Position numbers and translations under genes: made by a program
Shown: positions 62,372 through 64,000 of the stretch, piece by piece
How positions within the stretch are numbered: the first letter of the stretch is position 1
Layout: every line of letters begins with the position of its first letter
Source of the DNA: Paracoccaceae bacterium
GTDB lineage: Bacteria; Pseudomonadota; Alphaproteobacteria; Rhodobacterales; Rhodobacteraceae
DNA: 64,000 bases
Direction of reading: 5' to 3'
NCBI GenBank assembly: GCA_030066855.1
Contig: JASJAU010000002.1
Span: 46,538-110,537, forward strand
The notes under the pieces: model-generated
What the model saw: only the letters and a program-made list of their open reading frames with translations
Databases searched by the model: none
Told to the model about the DNA's origin: nothing

Positions 62372-63361
62372 TCACTCTTGGCCCGTTCCCGCCGGTTCCA
62401 TGCAAGGATAGGGTATCCCATCGGGAAGCGTGCACAGGGTCTCAAAGAACCCTGGTTCTATGGAGCCATAACGCGGCAGGGCATGGTTGGCGTCTTCGCG
62501 ATCCAAATAGGCGCTGCAGGCGTTTTTGTAGTAAGCCTCCCTTCTCCAGTCGATCTCGTACCATTCTGCAAAGGCCGAGCTCGTCGCGAGCGCGATATCC
62601 CCGCTTTCACGCATTCCGGCCTCAAACGCTTCGGCCAAACGGGTGTAGCTGCGCCAGTGTGAAAGAGCGGCCCAGACTTCCGGCTCGCCGGCTTGTTTCA
62701 ATTCCCAGGCGATTGCGAGGCTAATGGCGCTCGCGTCAGCTTCCATGGCGAGCACCGTTCGGCCCGTCGCCTGCATCGACAGGCCCGGATTCAGACAGGC
62801 CCCGACGCGGACTTGATGGATATGCCGGAGTTCATGTACGGCAACCGCACGCATGAGCGCCGGAGATAGGGTGCTTCCCAGCGCGATGCGACTTGTTTCC
62901 ATTTCGAAATATCCATGAGCGCCGATTAGGCGCTCGCCAAGACAGATCTCCGGCGGCGCCTCGATCAAAATGCTGAAGAGGGGCGGATACGGCTCCAGTC
63001 TCGACCGGAGCCAATCCACCAGAGTTGCAATCTCGCGCTGCAGCTCTGTCTGCGGGGCGTCATAAGGCGGCGCCAGGCAATCCAAACCCTCGAAGTCCGT
63101 TTGCGCGGCGGCAGGCGGGCTGAACAGCATGAACCCGATGGTAAAAGCACAGGTCAAAGCGCAGAACGCGGCCCTTATTCGGTATAGCCACGCTTCAGGA
63201 GGAGTCGCCGAACCCGCGGAATCGCGCCAGTCGCCCGCGTGCCCGTCCCTTTTCAAGGCATTGTCGGAACAATGGACCGCGGCCATTCCTCCCCGCCCTC
63301 CTTTCGAAATCGAAGACACTAGGCTTTGTTCTGCGAGGAGATCAGCTCTTAGGCGCGCCAT
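62372..63361 (-). CDS. Secreted HExxH metallopeptidase-like protein
   Basis: The 329-residue frame from ATG 63361 contains a hydrophobic segment (residues 66-86, FCALTCAFTIGFMLFSPPAAA) that would act as signal/anchor, implying a start nearer residue 26 (63286) is possible. The zinc motif AVHELRHIHQ (HELRH at 176-180) and an EADASA block further on (about 207-212) give an HExxH...E gluzincin-like arrangement. Probably a secreted metalloprotease of a little-known (DUF6782-type, from memory) family. Confidence 0.6.
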   Translation of the reverse strand: MARLRADLLAEQSLVSSISKGGRGGMAAVHCSDNALKRDGHAGDWRDSAGSATPPEAWLYRIRAAFCALTCAFTIGFMLFSPPAAAQTDFEGLDCLAPPYDAPQTELQREIATLVDWLRSRLEPYPPLFSILIEAPPEICLGERLIGAHGYFEMETSRIALGSTLSPALMRAVAVHELRHIHQVRVGACLNPGLSMQATGRTVLAMEADASAISLAIAWELKQAGEPEVWAALSHWRSYTRLAEAFEAGMRESGDIALATSSAFAEWYEIDWRREAYYKNACSAYLDREDANHALPRYGSIEPGFFETLCTLPDGIPYPCMEPAGTGQE

Positions 63362-63420
63362 TCAGATCAGCAATCAATCAGTGCCTAGGCTAGCAGACCC
63401 TATTCCATTGAGAAGGCCCT

Positions 63421-63756
63421 AATGCCTGCGGAGCTCGCCCGCTGCGGCGCGCGAAGTCGACTTCAAACGATTGGCGAACAGGCGACCGGCGGACCATCCA
63501 ATTTCTGCGGGAACTACCTAGATCGACCGCGCAGTCCGCTAGTATGGCTTTGAAACAAAGGATGCCTTGGCGCTCGCGGTGCGCTTAGAGCTTCAGCCTT
63601 CAGGGTCGGGAACATACCTGGTGCGCTGCACGGGGCTCGATCCAGATCGTCAGATGTTCTGTTTGAGCCCGTTGCGGACGCTCGTCCGTTCTTGAAGCTA
63701 TGGCATCTCCCTGAAAAGGCTGTCGTTCATTCCCTGCCAAATGACGAAGTGTCGGT
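63421..63756. other. Intergenic stretch with repeat copy, no gene seen
   Basis: Between the peptidase start region and the panE-like stop. No frame with ribosome site and family resemblance. Contains partial repeat copy G. Confidence 0.5.
63645..63690 (+). repeat. Dispersed intergenic repeat, partial copy G
   Basis: ATCGTCAGATGTTCTGTTTGAGCCC then TTGCGGACGCTCGTCC (blocks), the same order as the 3' half of the other copies. Confidence 0.5.
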
Positions 63757-64000
63757 TTAATGAATCCCTTTTGTTTTCGCCCTGAGTTTCACGAGGGCGA
63801 GGACGGTGTTGATTGTTGGGGTTGGGGTGTCTGTGATGCGTCCGAGCTCCTGTACGGAGCCGACGAGCGCGTCGATTTCCATTGGGCGGCCGGCGTCGAG
63901 GTCCTGCAGCATCGAGGTGCGGTGCGCGCCGACCGCCGCGCCGCCGTCGATCCGGCGGTCGACGTCGATGGGGAACCTCACGCCCAGGGTCTCGGCGATC
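63757..64000 (-). CDS. panE: 2-dehydropantoate 2-reductase-like, 5' end outside window
   Basis: The C-terminal 80 residues of a ketopantoate reductase: VDRRIDGGAAVGAHRTSMLQDLDAGRPMEIDALVGSVQELGR and a TPTPTINTVLALVKLRA end. In this family the GxHxxSMxxD and EID segments form the substrate pocket. The frame runs off the right edge. Confidence 0.8.
   Translation of the reverse strand, partial: IAETLGVRFPIDVDRRIDGGAAVGAHRTSMLQDLDAGRPMEIDALVGSVQELGRITDTPTPTINTVLALVKLRAKTKGIH

Overview
The window reads as chromosomal DNA of an alphaproteobacterium, most likely a Rhodobacteraceae/Roseobacter-type species. Supporting signs are the high GC, a class I lysyl-tRNA synthetase (lysK), a mitochondrial-type complex I accessory subunit (NDUFS4 family), a four-cysteine iron-sulfur cryptochrome/photolyase, gcvT-gcvH-gcvP behind a tandem glycine riboswitch, and many short overlapping operons. 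No prophage, insertion sequence, CRISPR array or rRNA was seen. There are two tRNA genes, Ala(CGC) and Arg(TCT).

Layout. 1-13.6 kb: a ClpA/B-like AAA+ ATPase running off the left edge, a thioredoxin-CcdA fusion, a CocE/NonD hydrolase, two SDR enzymes, the photolyase (translationally coupled to one SDR), an amine oxidase, a DnaJ-like protein, small proteins, and three damaged loci. The damage is a pair of 3'-truncated convergent genes at 8.7-9.4 kb, an internally deleted DedA at 13.2 kb, and, slightly further on, a gene split by an in-frame stop at 16.8-17.4 kb. 13.6-29.9 kb: a 19-repeat MORN protein, nadE, pfkB, a Tat-exported metallo-beta-lactamase, gltX, a MATE pump, the glycine cleavage operon, and a divergent SDR/tetR pair with two near-identical operators between them. 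30.4-37.8 kb: an eight-gene minus-strand operon in which every junction overlaps or is one base apart. It encodes an NMT1/THI5-type ABC importer, a cytosine-deaminase-like amidohydrolase, a GlcD-type FAD enzyme, two flavodoxin-fold quinone reductases and a creatininase-like hydrolase, and a RidA gene diverges from it. This is the best candidate for an undescribed pathway, probably uptake and breakdown of a cyclic N-heterocycle or amide; the substrate cannot be read from sequence.

38-56.6 kb: mostly housekeeping (a cysteine-less SRAP protein, an orphan ParA, nadD, dacB, lysK, uvrB, the NDUFS4 subunit), several small conserved proteins, and a pspA-yiaA-like envelope-stress unit preceded by a tetR gene. 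Four copies of one palindrome (TGAAC-N3-GTTCA) lie before pspA and before tetR, pointing to a TetR-controlled, ligand-sensing Psp response. 56.6-63.7 kb, after tRNA-Arg: visibly lower coding density, with small genes (NTF2-like, cysteine-less Asp/Glu racemase family, Sel1 repeats, ProC-like, HExxH peptidase) separated by degenerate copies of a dispersed ~90-bp intergenic repeat. One inverted copy of that repeat lies at 44.9 kb. The right edge cuts a panE-like ketopantoate reductase gene.

All calls are by reading motifs and family resemblance from memory; no database search was run.
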